Positions 50,572 through 60,752 of a DNA stretch of 64,000 nt are shown in pieces. Both the position numbers and the translations under genes were made by a program. Each line of letters starts with the position of its first letter. Position 1 is the stretch's first letter. The stretch is from NCBI GenBank assembly GCA_921293015.1, contig OV121097.1, forward strand, positions 18,413,924 through 18,477,923, given 5' to 3'. The notes under the pieces were generated by a model. It saw only the letters and a program-made list of their open reading frames with translations. It ran no database searches and was not told the origin of the DNA. This DNA is from Phorcus lineatus. Its lineage: Eukaryota; Mollusca; Gastropoda; Trochida; Trochidae.

Positions 50572-51022
50572 GCTCTGTAGTGCATAAATGGACTTTATAC
50601 TCGCTGCCACACTGAGGTCAGTGTTAGGTTACGAAATGTTTCGTTTAACACTAAATGAATACATAGATACAGTAAAAAGGGCTCATCTGTAAGAACACGA
50701 AAATAGCAATTGGATTACAGCCAGCATTATATCACAGCTCGAAACAGGAGTTTACCACCTTGAAGCTGAAGCTTTATCCCTGCTCTGGGTGAAGTTGGCT
50801 AGGGTTGTGACAATCAAATTTCGCACGGTGAAACAATTAATTTACACTGTCTTCAACTCACTTACATAATATTTTGTAAAACTTTAGATGCCTAGCAATA
50901 ATGGTTTTTTAAAATCGATTACAGGAAGTTTGTGTATATATAGCCAGCCACGCACATATTTGAAAAAAGGGGTCAAGAGCGAATCAGCCTCTATGTAACG
51001 AAGCCCCGCCCATAATTGAGGT

Positions 51023-51044
51023 GGGGGGGGGGGGGGGGGGGGGG
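51023..51044. repeat. Poly(G) homopolymer
   Basis: About 22 consecutive G; assembly length uncertain. Confidence 0.9.
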
Positions 51045-51472
51045 ACATCCCAAATCTACACACTTAGTGTGGCCGCAAGGTTATACAGCAGTTTTGGACA
51101 GACGACGTGGGCGTAATGAGTTAAAACACATTTCAATAGTGATGCTAGTGCATGTTTTATGTTACCATTACCTGATTTGGATATAGTCATTTGTGCAATG
51201 GTTCACAAGTTATCATGATAGTAGTGTCTAAAATGCCGTTATCTGTTGTTGACTGTCATAAAAACTTTAAAATATAGTCACGGTTATTGTAATCGACTTT
51301 CGAATCCAAAAGTGTCGGCCGTCATCAAATTAAAAAACTTTGATGGCGCCGGTATTCCGTTATAACAAGAATACATACGGACGTTCGCCGGTGAATACAA
51401 TGTCTCGCTTTGCAGCTGGAACAAATATCGTTTGCCATTCAAAACTCTTACTCCTATGCCTAACACAAGTTG

Positions 51473-51485
51473 GAGGAAGGTTGAA
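51473..51485. repeat. Target site duplication, left of the outer SINE
   Basis: gaggaaggttgaa, repeated at 55405-55417. Confidence 0.9.
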
Positions 51486-51569
51486 GTGAGGTGAGTTGGT
51501 GTTTAATACCGCTTTCAATATTATTTCACCTATATCGCGGCTGCTAGTATTATTGCAGGGAGAAAGCCC

Positions 51570-54500
51570 TGTTACGACGTAAATTGTAATAAAACGTGAA
51601 TTGTAACACTTGCAGCAAATTGTAATAACTCTTGATGTAAATTGTAATAAAAACGTAAATTGTAATAAAACCTGTCGTAAATTGTAATACGCAAATTGTA
51701 ACAAAAATTGACGTAAATTGTAATAATCTCTACTTGCGGTAAAATGTAATAACTTTTTACGTAATTTGTAATAACCGATTGCATTTCTCAAAATTACGAA
51801 TTTAAAAGGGGTTTTTGGTTTATAATTATGAAAGACAGATTAAAACCGTCGGAATGTTCATTAGCGTTTTACTGCAACAAGTTAAGTAGAAAGAGTTGTG
51901 ACAAATAAAGATAGACAAATTGATTCACTTGCAAATAGACACAGAGACTAGCAATGGGAAAGACGAAAATAATGAAATGCTTTTCTTATGTTTATTGTCT
52001 TGTTATTTATCAATAAAATATGGACTTACTGAATAAGGTCTTTATGAGTCATGATCATTGGTTTACAAATCTTTAGCGTTTTACTTGAAAACAGGATCTT
52101 GTGAAAGATGGGATGGATTGTTATTGGTACCTACGTTTTTTCCATCCAATTTTACAAACAAATTTATTGTTTTCATGTAATGTGGTTTTCTTACATCATT
52201 TGAATTTTTCCGACCAAGTGGAGTTATCGATTCTACTCTTGTTTTAAAATCGTTTTGAGTGAGTGAGTGAGTGAGTTGGGGTTTAACGCCGCTTTCAAGA
52301 TTATTTTACTTATATCGCGGCCGCTAGTATTATTGCAGGGAGAAAGCCCGCAACACCATTGTGGCTATGCATTGCGGTGAAACCTGCGAGCATCGGCTGG
52401 AACTAGCGAACCATGGGTGGTACTGCGCTGTAGCATTGCACACAAACCTGACTGCGTGTAGAACAGTTCTCTACTGCAGACAAAGTTGCCGAGCCCCTGG
52501 CGGGATTCGAACCACGGACCTCGAAGCCGAACGCGCTAACCACTGCGCTATCCCGCCCCAAAAATCGTTTTGCATGAATTGTAATATCTAACTAATCTGA
52601 ATAAAAGGAGATCATATATATTATTACGTTCACGTTCAAATATGTAGTCGCAGGGTGTCAACCCTCAAACCTGCTTTGACTATATATACAAGGACAAAAT
52701 TTAGTTATGAAAATGTTATATTTTTAGGATAAGGAGTAATACATGAAAATATCCCTGTCCAACCACCACAACTAAGGACATAGAAGGGTTACATTTTTGG
52801 GGTGGCAACCCTGTTAACCCTGTTTTGCGCTATGATATAATGCTAATGTAGTACAAAATATTGGGTAATGAACTTTCAGATGAGTCCAATTTCATGTCTG
52901 TCGCACGAAACTAAAAAGTTACAGACATTTCTTCATAATCATCATAATACTTGAATTGCTTTTCATGCTTTAGGCTCACCATATGTTACATGTATATTGG
53001 TTAGCACCAAAGTTGGATTACAATTTGGATAGAAGATTGGAATAGAGCAAGGGGGTTGTGTTTGGTATATCGTGTTACAAACCGCTATCAATACTATTTT
53101 GAGCTTTAGTCCTTCAGTAAGAGAGTGTAACTCGAGTTGAAAAACACAAGAATTTTTAGACAGTGACAGAAAAAAGAGGTTTCATCCTTAAAAGATGTTT
53201 GTTTATTTATCTCTTAAAATGTAAAAGTTGAACATATTGAAATTGTTTGTAGTTACCCTATGTATCCGATTCAGTCTCTACTCAATACCCAAAGGCCTAC
53301 AGTACATTTTCATAAAATTAAACAAAATAACGCAATACACTAATCATATGCTTTTGGTGTGATTAAAACAAAAAAGAATGTAATGTACTTCATTTATACT
53401 AGTACTCTTTTCTGAGTATTTATGCGTGGGGTATAAACATTACACGATTCCAGTTTACAACCCTACTCTTACCAGTTGATAAAACAGAGAATATATCTGT
53501 AAAATAATGGCCATAATAACAATTATGAATTTGTAATTGTCCGATTGTAAATTTTGATAATCATTTTGGTTTTCAATGTATTTTAACGTTCACACATTAT
53601 CAATCTTTTAGTGAGACTGTAGTTAAAGAGCCACTCCGTGAGTTGTTGGAGTCATATATGCCAAACTTAATCAATGTCTTTTAATGAAAGAAGCAGTTTT
53701 AAAACGAACGTAACATGATCGTTTAAACTATGCGAACCAATTTCTATACCTCAATTGATTAAAAGGTGTTCATACACAAATGGCCGCCAGTAGTTTTTTG
53801 TTTATATCTTATTGTTTCCTCTACGGATAATCGGGTTCAGTAATGAGATGTTTTGAACCTCTGAAAAAAATACATCTCGCATAAACAAATGATTAATTGG
53901 GAAAATTTGAATAAATACATATTTTAAAAATCGTGCTATTGCCCCTGTAAGCGTAAGGGTTACGTAAGCAAATCTATATGACAACCATACGAACTTGCTA
54001 TACGCAAAACAGTCACAGGGCCCTAACCTGTTTCTCGTAGCGATCTTGAGATGATATTTAATGTTGCGTGCTAATTATAGAATAAAAATATGAATTTTTA
54101 GAGTACTCCAATAAATTAATGCCTGTCTAATGAAATTGGAGAATAAGATTGAACGTACAAAATGTACTTTGATTAAAGGACATATCTATATAGGGTTATA
54201 TCTACATGCAGCCCTGTCACTGTTTATTTAATGCAGCATTACTAGAAAACATTCATTGTTTTAAAGTATGTTCTTTTGCATTGACTTAGTTTAAGAATTT
54301 GGTTACAAATAAAACCTCATTGTTGTGTTTAATTCGTAAACCTAACAAATAGATAGACATAATTGGTAAATGTTAACAAAATATTTTCATTTTATTTGGT
54401 TTGGATGGCATACAGATCGATTGTAAGTTAATACGTAGGAGCGCCGACTTTTCTTGTCATAATCATCTACTGTCTCCAAAACATCTACCAATGGCTGGAG

Positions 54501-55174
54501 ATATATAACAATGAATTATGTAAAACAATGTATAATAATAGCTGGTCAAATATCCCTTACCCCTCGCCATATATTATCTTAAATGTTCACTAGAATTTGT
54601 AAAAACTCCATTTTTCTTCTTATCTACATTGTATGAATTTCTATATATTATTAGCAGGTTCAAGCCCTTATATGGCGTCTGCATTTGCTGTAAAATATAT
54701 CCGATCAAAGCTTGCCTAGGACATTTAGAAGTATGCAACCCGAAATATGTACATGTATGTTTTTGCGTAAAATGAATCAAGCTGAAACTTCTTGAAACAT
54801 GTTTCTTGATATGTTAATGTGAAATCTAAGTTCACGTGAAAGGGATTTTGAGGTAGTTTGAGGTCACACAAACGCTCAGTACCTGAACGTAGCAGACATT
54901 TGTGGAGTGGATGTACCCACCAGGCAGTATAGCTTTGAGATTGTATACAACCTGCGGTTAGTTTTCGGTTATTACAATTTACGTAAATATTTATTACATT
55001 TTACCGCAAGAAGATATTATTACAATTTACGGCAGTTTTTATTACAATTTTCGTATTACAATATACGTCAAGTTTTATTACAATTTGCGTTTTTATTACA
55101 ATTTACGTCAAGAGTTATTACAATTTGCTGCAAGTATTACAATTTACGTTTTTATTACAATTTACGTCGTAACA
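51570..55174 (-). mobile_element. TIR-array transposon, copy 2 (3605 bp, 5-bp target duplication in a SINE)
   Basis: Starts TGTTACGACGTAAATTG and ends gacgtaaca-type inverted sequence (acgtcgtaaca). It is flanked by agccc at 51565-51569 and 55175-55179, both derived from the host SINE. The terminal arrays (about 51570-51777 and 54966-55174) match those of copy 1 motif by motif. The interior is the reverse complement of the interior of copy 1, lacks two blocks of ~0.7 and ~1.1 kb found there, and carries an extra SINE (52257-52559). The open frames rich in YYNLRQ in these termini are products of the repeated motif. Confidence 0.93.
52257..52559 (-). mobile_element. Inner SINE, full-length, tRNA-derived, ~303 bp
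   Basis: Read on the reverse strand: cgggatagcgcagtggttag (box A), ggttcgaatcc (box B), a central body, then the ttgaaagcggcgttaaac tail ending in short (actc)n. Flanked by aaaatcgtttt at 52246-52256 and 52561-52571. In copy 1 of the surrounding transposon the corresponding site near 35040 is empty, which confirms the insertion. Same family as the outer SINE, so this family moved both before and after the transposon inserted. Confidence 0.93.
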
Positions 55175-55404
55175 AGCCCGCAACATCCTTGTGGCTATGC
55201 ATTGCGGTGAAACCTGCGAGCATCAGCTGGAACTAGCGAACCATGGGCTGCGCTGAATTTCAGTTTAGCACTGCACCCAAACTTTACTGCGTGTAGAACA
55301 GTTCTCTACTGCAGACAAAGTTGCCGAGCCCCTGGCGGGATTCGAACCACGGACCTTCTGATCCGAAGCCGAACGCGCTAACCACTACGCTATCCCGCCC
55401 CCTT

Positions 55405-55417
55405 GAGGAAGGTTGAA
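55405..55417. repeat. Target site duplication, right of the outer SINE
   Basis: gaggaaggttgaa, matching 51473-51485. Confidence 0.9.
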
Positions 55418-55668
55418 GAACTACCATTCTCACATTTTAAGATTTTACTAGTTCTGGCGGAAGAAAGACGATCGGCGTACGCCAGACTGATCTGCTGCAA
55501 AATCCTTACTGCATAGTTTTTTTTCCTAAAAATCAAGAGGACAGACTGCACAAAAGTAAAACAGGCAAGCTTCGGTATTCTACTTTTATTTGGATCGGTT
55601 TAAATCTATGGACAAATAATTTCATTTTGACGGGTGTAAAATGAAAACATCTTAATAAATACTTCATA

Positions 55669-55811
55669 CATACATATATACATACAAACACACCCACACA
55701 CACACACCCACACGCATACATGCATACATACATACATTCATTCATTCATTCATTCATACATACATACATACATACATACATACATACATACATACATACA
55801 TACATACATAC
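55669..55811. repeat. Microsatellite (CATA)n with (CATT)n and (CACA)n parts
   Basis: A run of tetranucleotide repeats just left of the satellite-bearing element; reverse-strand frames of YVCM type are artefacts of it. Confidence 0.95.
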
Positions 55812-55954
55812 GAAAAAATAGAGCCATGGGCTCTGTAGCTCATCAGACTTTTGATAGAAATAGGTGTTGTGGTTTAGACCATGGGGTCATGGGCAGTGTA
55901 GGAAAGATAGCCTGTCCCAACGTCCGAGTTATTCACAATCAAATAAAAAAGGCC

Positions 55955-58900
55955 CATTGCCCATTTGGGGTCAAGGGGTCACCGAACCTACAATTCAGAA
56001 TCCCCATTGTCCAAGGAGTCTACACACAACTATTAAGCTATCAAGACCTTTTGGAACTGGAGAAGAAGATGAAAGTAGGATTTTAAGGTTTTGACCCCTG
56101 TGACCCCATTTGGGGTCAAGTGGTCACCAAACCTACAATTTAGAATCCCCAGTGTCCAAGGAGTCTTCACACAATTTTTCAGCTCTCTAGACCTTTTTGG
56201 AACTAGGGAAAAAGATTAAATTAGGTTTTTTAGGTTTTGACCCCTGTGACCCCATTTGGGGTCATGGGGTCACCAAACCTACAATTTAGAATCCCTGTTG
56301 GCCAAGGAGTCTACACACACCTTTTCAGCTCTCTAGACCTTTTGGAACTGGAGAAGAAGATGAAATTAGGTTTTTCAGGTTTTGACCCCTGTGACCCCAT
56401 TTGGGGTCATGGGGTCACCAAACCTACAATTTAGAATCTCCAGTGCCCAAGGAGTCTACACACAACTATTCAGCTCTCTGGACCTTTTGGAACTAGGGAA
56501 AAAGATTAAATTAGGTTTTTTAGGTTTTGACCCCTGTGACCCCATTTGGGGTCATGGGGTCACCAAACCTACAATTTAGAATCTCCAGTGCCCAAGGAGT
56601 CTACACACAACTATTCAGCTCTCTGGACCTTTTGGAACTAGGGAAAAAGATTAAATTAGGTTTTTTAGGTTTTGACCCCTGTGACCCCATTTGGGGTCAT
56701 GGGGTCACCAAACCTACAATTTAGAATCCCCGTTGGCCAAGGAGTCTACACACACCTTTTCAGCTCTCTAGACCTTTTGGAACTGGAGAAGAAGATGAAA
56801 TTAGGTTTTTCAGGTTTTGACCCCTGTTACCCCATGTGGGGTCATGGGGTCACCAAACCTACAATTTAGAATCTCCAGTGCCCAAGGAGTCTACACACAA
56901 CTATTCAGCTCTCTGGACCTTTTGGAACTAGGGAAAAGGATTAAATTAGGTTTTTTAGGTTTTGACCCCTGTGACCCCATTTGGGGTCATGGGGTCACCA
57001 AACCTACAATTTAGAATCTCCAGTGCCCAAGGAGTCTACACACAACTATTCAGCTCTCTGGACCTTTTGGAACTAGGGAAAAAGATTAAATTAGGTTTTT
57101 TAGGTTTTGACCCCTGTGACCCCATTTGGGGTCATGGGGTCACCAAACCTACAATTTAGAATCCCCGTTGGCCAAGGAGTCTACACACACCTTTTCAGCT
57201 CTCTAGACCTTTTGGAACTGGAGAAGAAGATGAAATTGGGTTTATTCAGGTTTTGACCCCTGTGACCCCATTTGGGGTCATGGGGTCACCAAACCTACAA
57301 TTTAGAATCTCCAGTGCCCAAGGAGTCTACACACAACTATTCAGCTCTCTGGACCTTTTGGAACTAGGGAAAAAGATTAAATTAGGTTTTATAGGTTTTG
57401 ACCCCTGTGACCCCATTTGGGGTCATGGGGTCACCAAACCTACAATTTAGAATCCCCGTTGGCCAAGGAGTCTACACACACCTTTTCAGCTCTCTGGACC
57501 TTTTGGAACTAGGGAAAAAGATTAAATTAGGTTTTTTAGGTTTTGACCCCTGTGACCCCATTTGGGGTCATGGGGTCACCAAACCTACAATTTAGAATCC
57601 CCGTTGGCCAAGGAGTCTACACACACCTTTTCAGCTCTCTAGACCTTTTGGAACTGGAGAAGAAGATGAAATTAGGTTTTTCAGGTTTTGACCCCTGTTA
57701 CCTCATGTGGGGTCATGGGGTCACCAAACCTACAATTTAGAATCTCCAGTGCCCAAGGAGTCTACACACAACTATTCAGCTCTCTGGACCTTTTGGAACT
57801 AGGGAAAAAGATTAAATTAGGTTTTTTTAGGTTTTGACCCCTGTGACCCCATTTGGGGTCATGGGGTCACCAAACCTACAATTTAGAATCTCCAGTGCCC
57901 AAGGAGTCTACACACAACTATTCAGCTCTCTGGACCTTTTGGAACTAGGGAAAAGGATTAAATTAGGTTTTTTAGGTTTTGACCCCTGTGACCCCATTTG
58001 GGGTCATGGGGTCACCAAACCTACAATTTAGAATCCCCGTTGGCCAAGGAGTCTACACACACCTTTTCAGCTATCTAGACCTTTTGGAACTGGAGAAGAA
58101 GATGAAATTAGGTTTTTCAGGTTTTGACCCCTGTGACCCCATTTGGGGTCATGGGGTCACCAAACCTACAATTTAGAATCTCCAGTGCCCAAGGAGTCTA
58201 CACACAACTATTCAGCTCTCTGGACCTTTTGGAACTAGGGAAAAAGATTAAATTAGGTTTTTTAGGTTTTGACCCCTGTGACCCCATTTGGGGTCATGGG
58301 GTCACCAAACCTACAATTTAGAATCCCCGTTGGCCAAGGAGTCTACACACACCTTTTCAGCTCTCTAGACCTTTTGGAACTGGAGAAGAAGATGAAATTA
58401 GGTTTTTCAGGTTTTGACCCCTGTTACCCCATGTGGGGTCATGGGGTCACCAAACCTACAATTTAGAATCTCCAGTGCCCAAGGAGTCTACACACAACTA
58501 TTCAGCTCTCTGGACCTTTTGGAACTAGGGAAAAGGATTAAATTAGGTTTTTTAGGTTTTGACCCCTGTGACCCCATTTGGGGTCATGGGGTCACCAAAC
58601 CTACAATTTAGAATCTCCAGTGCCCAAGGAGTCTACACACAACTATTCAGCTCTCTGGACCTTTTGGAACTAGGGAAAAAGATTAAATTAGGTTTTTTAG
58701 GTTTTGACCCCTGTGACCCCATTTGGGGTCATGGGGTCACCAAACCTACAATTTAGAATCCCCGTTGGCCAAGGAGTCTACACACACCTTTTCAGCTCTC
58801 TAGACCTTTTGGAACTGGAGAAGAAGATGAAATTGGGTTTATTCAGGTTTTGACCCCTGTGACCCCATTTGGGGTCATGGGGTCACCAAACCTACAATTT

Positions 58901-60240
58901 AGAATCTCCAGTGCCCAAGGAGTCTACACACAACTATTCAGCTCTCTGGACCTTTTGGAACTAGGGAAAAAGATTAAATTAGGTTTTATAGGTTTTGACC
59001 CCTGTGACCCCATTTGGGGTCATGGGGTCACCAAACCTACAATTTAGAATCCCCGTTGGCCAAGGAGTCTACACACACCTTTTCAGCTCTCTGGACCTTT
59101 TGGAACTAGGGAAAAAGATTAAATTAGGTTTTTTAGGTTTTGACCCCTGTGACCCCATTTGGGGTCATGGGGTCACCAAACCTACAATTTAGAATCCCCG
59201 TTGGCCAAGGAGTCTACACACACCTTTTCAGCTCTCTAGACCTTTTGGAACTGGAGAAGAAGATGAAATTAGGTTTTTCAGGTTTTGACCCCTGTTACCT
59301 CATGTGGGGTCATGGGGTCACCAAACCTACAATTTAGAATCTCCAGTGCCCAAGGAGTCTACACACAACTATTCAGCTCTCTGGACCTTTTGGAACTAGG
59401 GAAAAAGATTAAATTAGGTTTTTTTAGGTTTTGACCCCTGTGACCCCATTTGGGGTCATGGGGTCACCAAACCTACAATTTAGAATCTCCAGTGCCCAAG
59501 GAGTCTACACACAACTATTCAGCTCTCTGGACCTTTTGGAACTAGGGAAAAGGATTAAATTAGGTTTTTTAGGTTTTGACCCCTGTGACCCCATTTGGGG
59601 TCATGGGGTCACCAAACCTACAATTTAGAATCCCCGTTGGCCAAGGAGTCTACACACACCTTTTCAGCTATCTAGACCTTTTGGAACTGGAGAAGAAGAT
59701 GAAATTAGGTTTTTCAGGTTTTGACCCCTGTGACCCCATTTGGGGTCATGGGGTCACCAAACCTACAATTTAGAATCTCCAGTGCCCAAGGAGTCTACAC
59801 ACAACTATTCAGCTCTCTGGACCTTTTGGAACTAGGGAAAAAGATTAAATTAGGTTTTTTAGGTTTTGACCCCTGTGACCCCATTTGGGGTCATGGGGTC
59901 ACCAAACCTACAATTTAGAATCCCCGTTGGCCAAGGAGTCTACACACACCTTTTCAGCTCTCTAGACCTTTTGGAACTGGAGAAGAAGATGAAATTAGGT
60001 TTTTCAGGTTTTGACCCCTGTGACCCCATGTGGGGTCATGGGGTCACCAAACCTACAATTTAGAATCTCCAGTGCCCAAGGAGTCTACACACAACTATTC
60101 AGCTCTCTGGACCTTTTGGAACTAGGGAAAAGGATTAAATTAGGTTTTTTAGGTTTTGACCCCTGTGACCCCATTTGGGGTCATGGGGTCACGAAATCTA
60201 CAATTTAGAATCCCCATTTGCCAAGGAGTATGCACATAAA
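55955..60240 (+). repeat. 145-bp satellite array, ~29 monomers, with 1597-bp higher-order period
   Basis: Each monomer includes tgaccccatttggggtca (palindrome), tggggtcaccaaacctac, aaggagtctacacac and gaccttttggaact. Two main types alternate: one with ccagtgcccaagg and agggaaaaagattaaat, the other with cccgttggccaagg and ggagaagaagatgaaat, plus hybrids. Diagnostic variants recur exactly 1597 bp apart (11 monomers: nine of 145, two of 146), for example 56672/58269/59866, 57253/58850 and 57834/59431. There are about two and a quarter higher-order copies. The monomer is not a multiple of three and every frame closes, so there is no protein. Confidence 0.97.
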
Positions 60241-60299
60241 ATTTCAGCTCTCTAGAGTCATTGGTTCTGGAGAAGAAGTCGAAAAAGTGAAAAGTTTAC

Positions 60300-60336
60300 G
60301 GATGGACGGACGGACGGACGGACGGATGGACGGACG
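60300..60336. repeat. (GGAC)n short tandem repeat
   Basis: Nine or so copies of ggac/ggat near the right end of the satellite-bearing element. Confidence 0.85.
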
Positions 60337-60390
60337 CCGGACGCCTTGCTATGCCATAAGCCCATCGGGTCTTTCAGACCTGATGAGCTA

Positions 60391-60752
60391 ATAAAAATAA
60401 AAGGAAGACACCAAGTACTATATTTACAATTGTGATGCACCAGACTCACTGGTCACGTGTGAAAGGATATTACAATTTCTTATTTTGTCACTCCGGTTTT
60501 TTACAAAAAGAAATCAATAAGAAGAATCATAATACACGTATCAGTTGGCCATCGTATATGAACCATCACAACGAATCCACAGCCAAATCCTGGTTGGGTT
60601 GAAGTAATTAGAAATATGCACACATTTTCTGACTCACACTTTATCACAGAATATGAAAGCTGTCCATAGTCACATTCTACTCTTCCATACGTTGACAGTT
60701 GCATTGAATTACTTTGCGATCTGTTTAATCTTCTTCCGGAAGTTCAGGGTCG
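60391..60752. other. Presumed 3'UTR/downstream region of the sterol desaturase gene
   Basis: Lies just after the reverse-strand stop codon. No clear AATAAA is seen on that strand within this stretch. Confidence 0.35.

Larger units (their letters stand above)
51486..55404 (-). mobile_element. Outer SINE, tRNA-derived, split by a transposon
   Basis: The 3' part (51486-51569) and the 5' tRNA-like part (55175-55404, reverse strand) together rebuild one ~310-bp SINE. The head has box A (tagcgtagtggttagcgcg, reverse strand) and box B (ggttcgaatcc). The whole is flanked by a perfect 13-bp target duplication, gaggaaggttgaa, at 51473-51485 and 55405-55417. The intact relative at 52257-52559 shows the uninterrupted sequence aaagcccgcaac at the split point. 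Confidence 0.92.
55836..60390 (+). mobile_element. Satellite-bearing element with TAGCTCATCAG-type inverted ends
   Basis: Left border tagctcatcagac at 55836 and right border cctgatgagcta at 60390 are inverted matches of about 11 bp. Between them lie a short unique part, the 145-bp array, and a right part with gaagaagtcgaaaaagtg, a (ggac)n run at 60300-60335 and atgccataagccc. The right part recurs as a relic at 36840-37025, so the unit behaves as a dispersed element. Its class is unknown and no target duplication was found. Confidence 0.6.

Noticed and set aside
56237..60208. About 25 near-identical 65-residue open frames (MTPVTPFGVMG...)
   Set aside because: They are one frame of the 145-bp satellite. 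The monomer length is not a multiple of three, each frame closes at the same stop, and there is no signal peptide or splice context.
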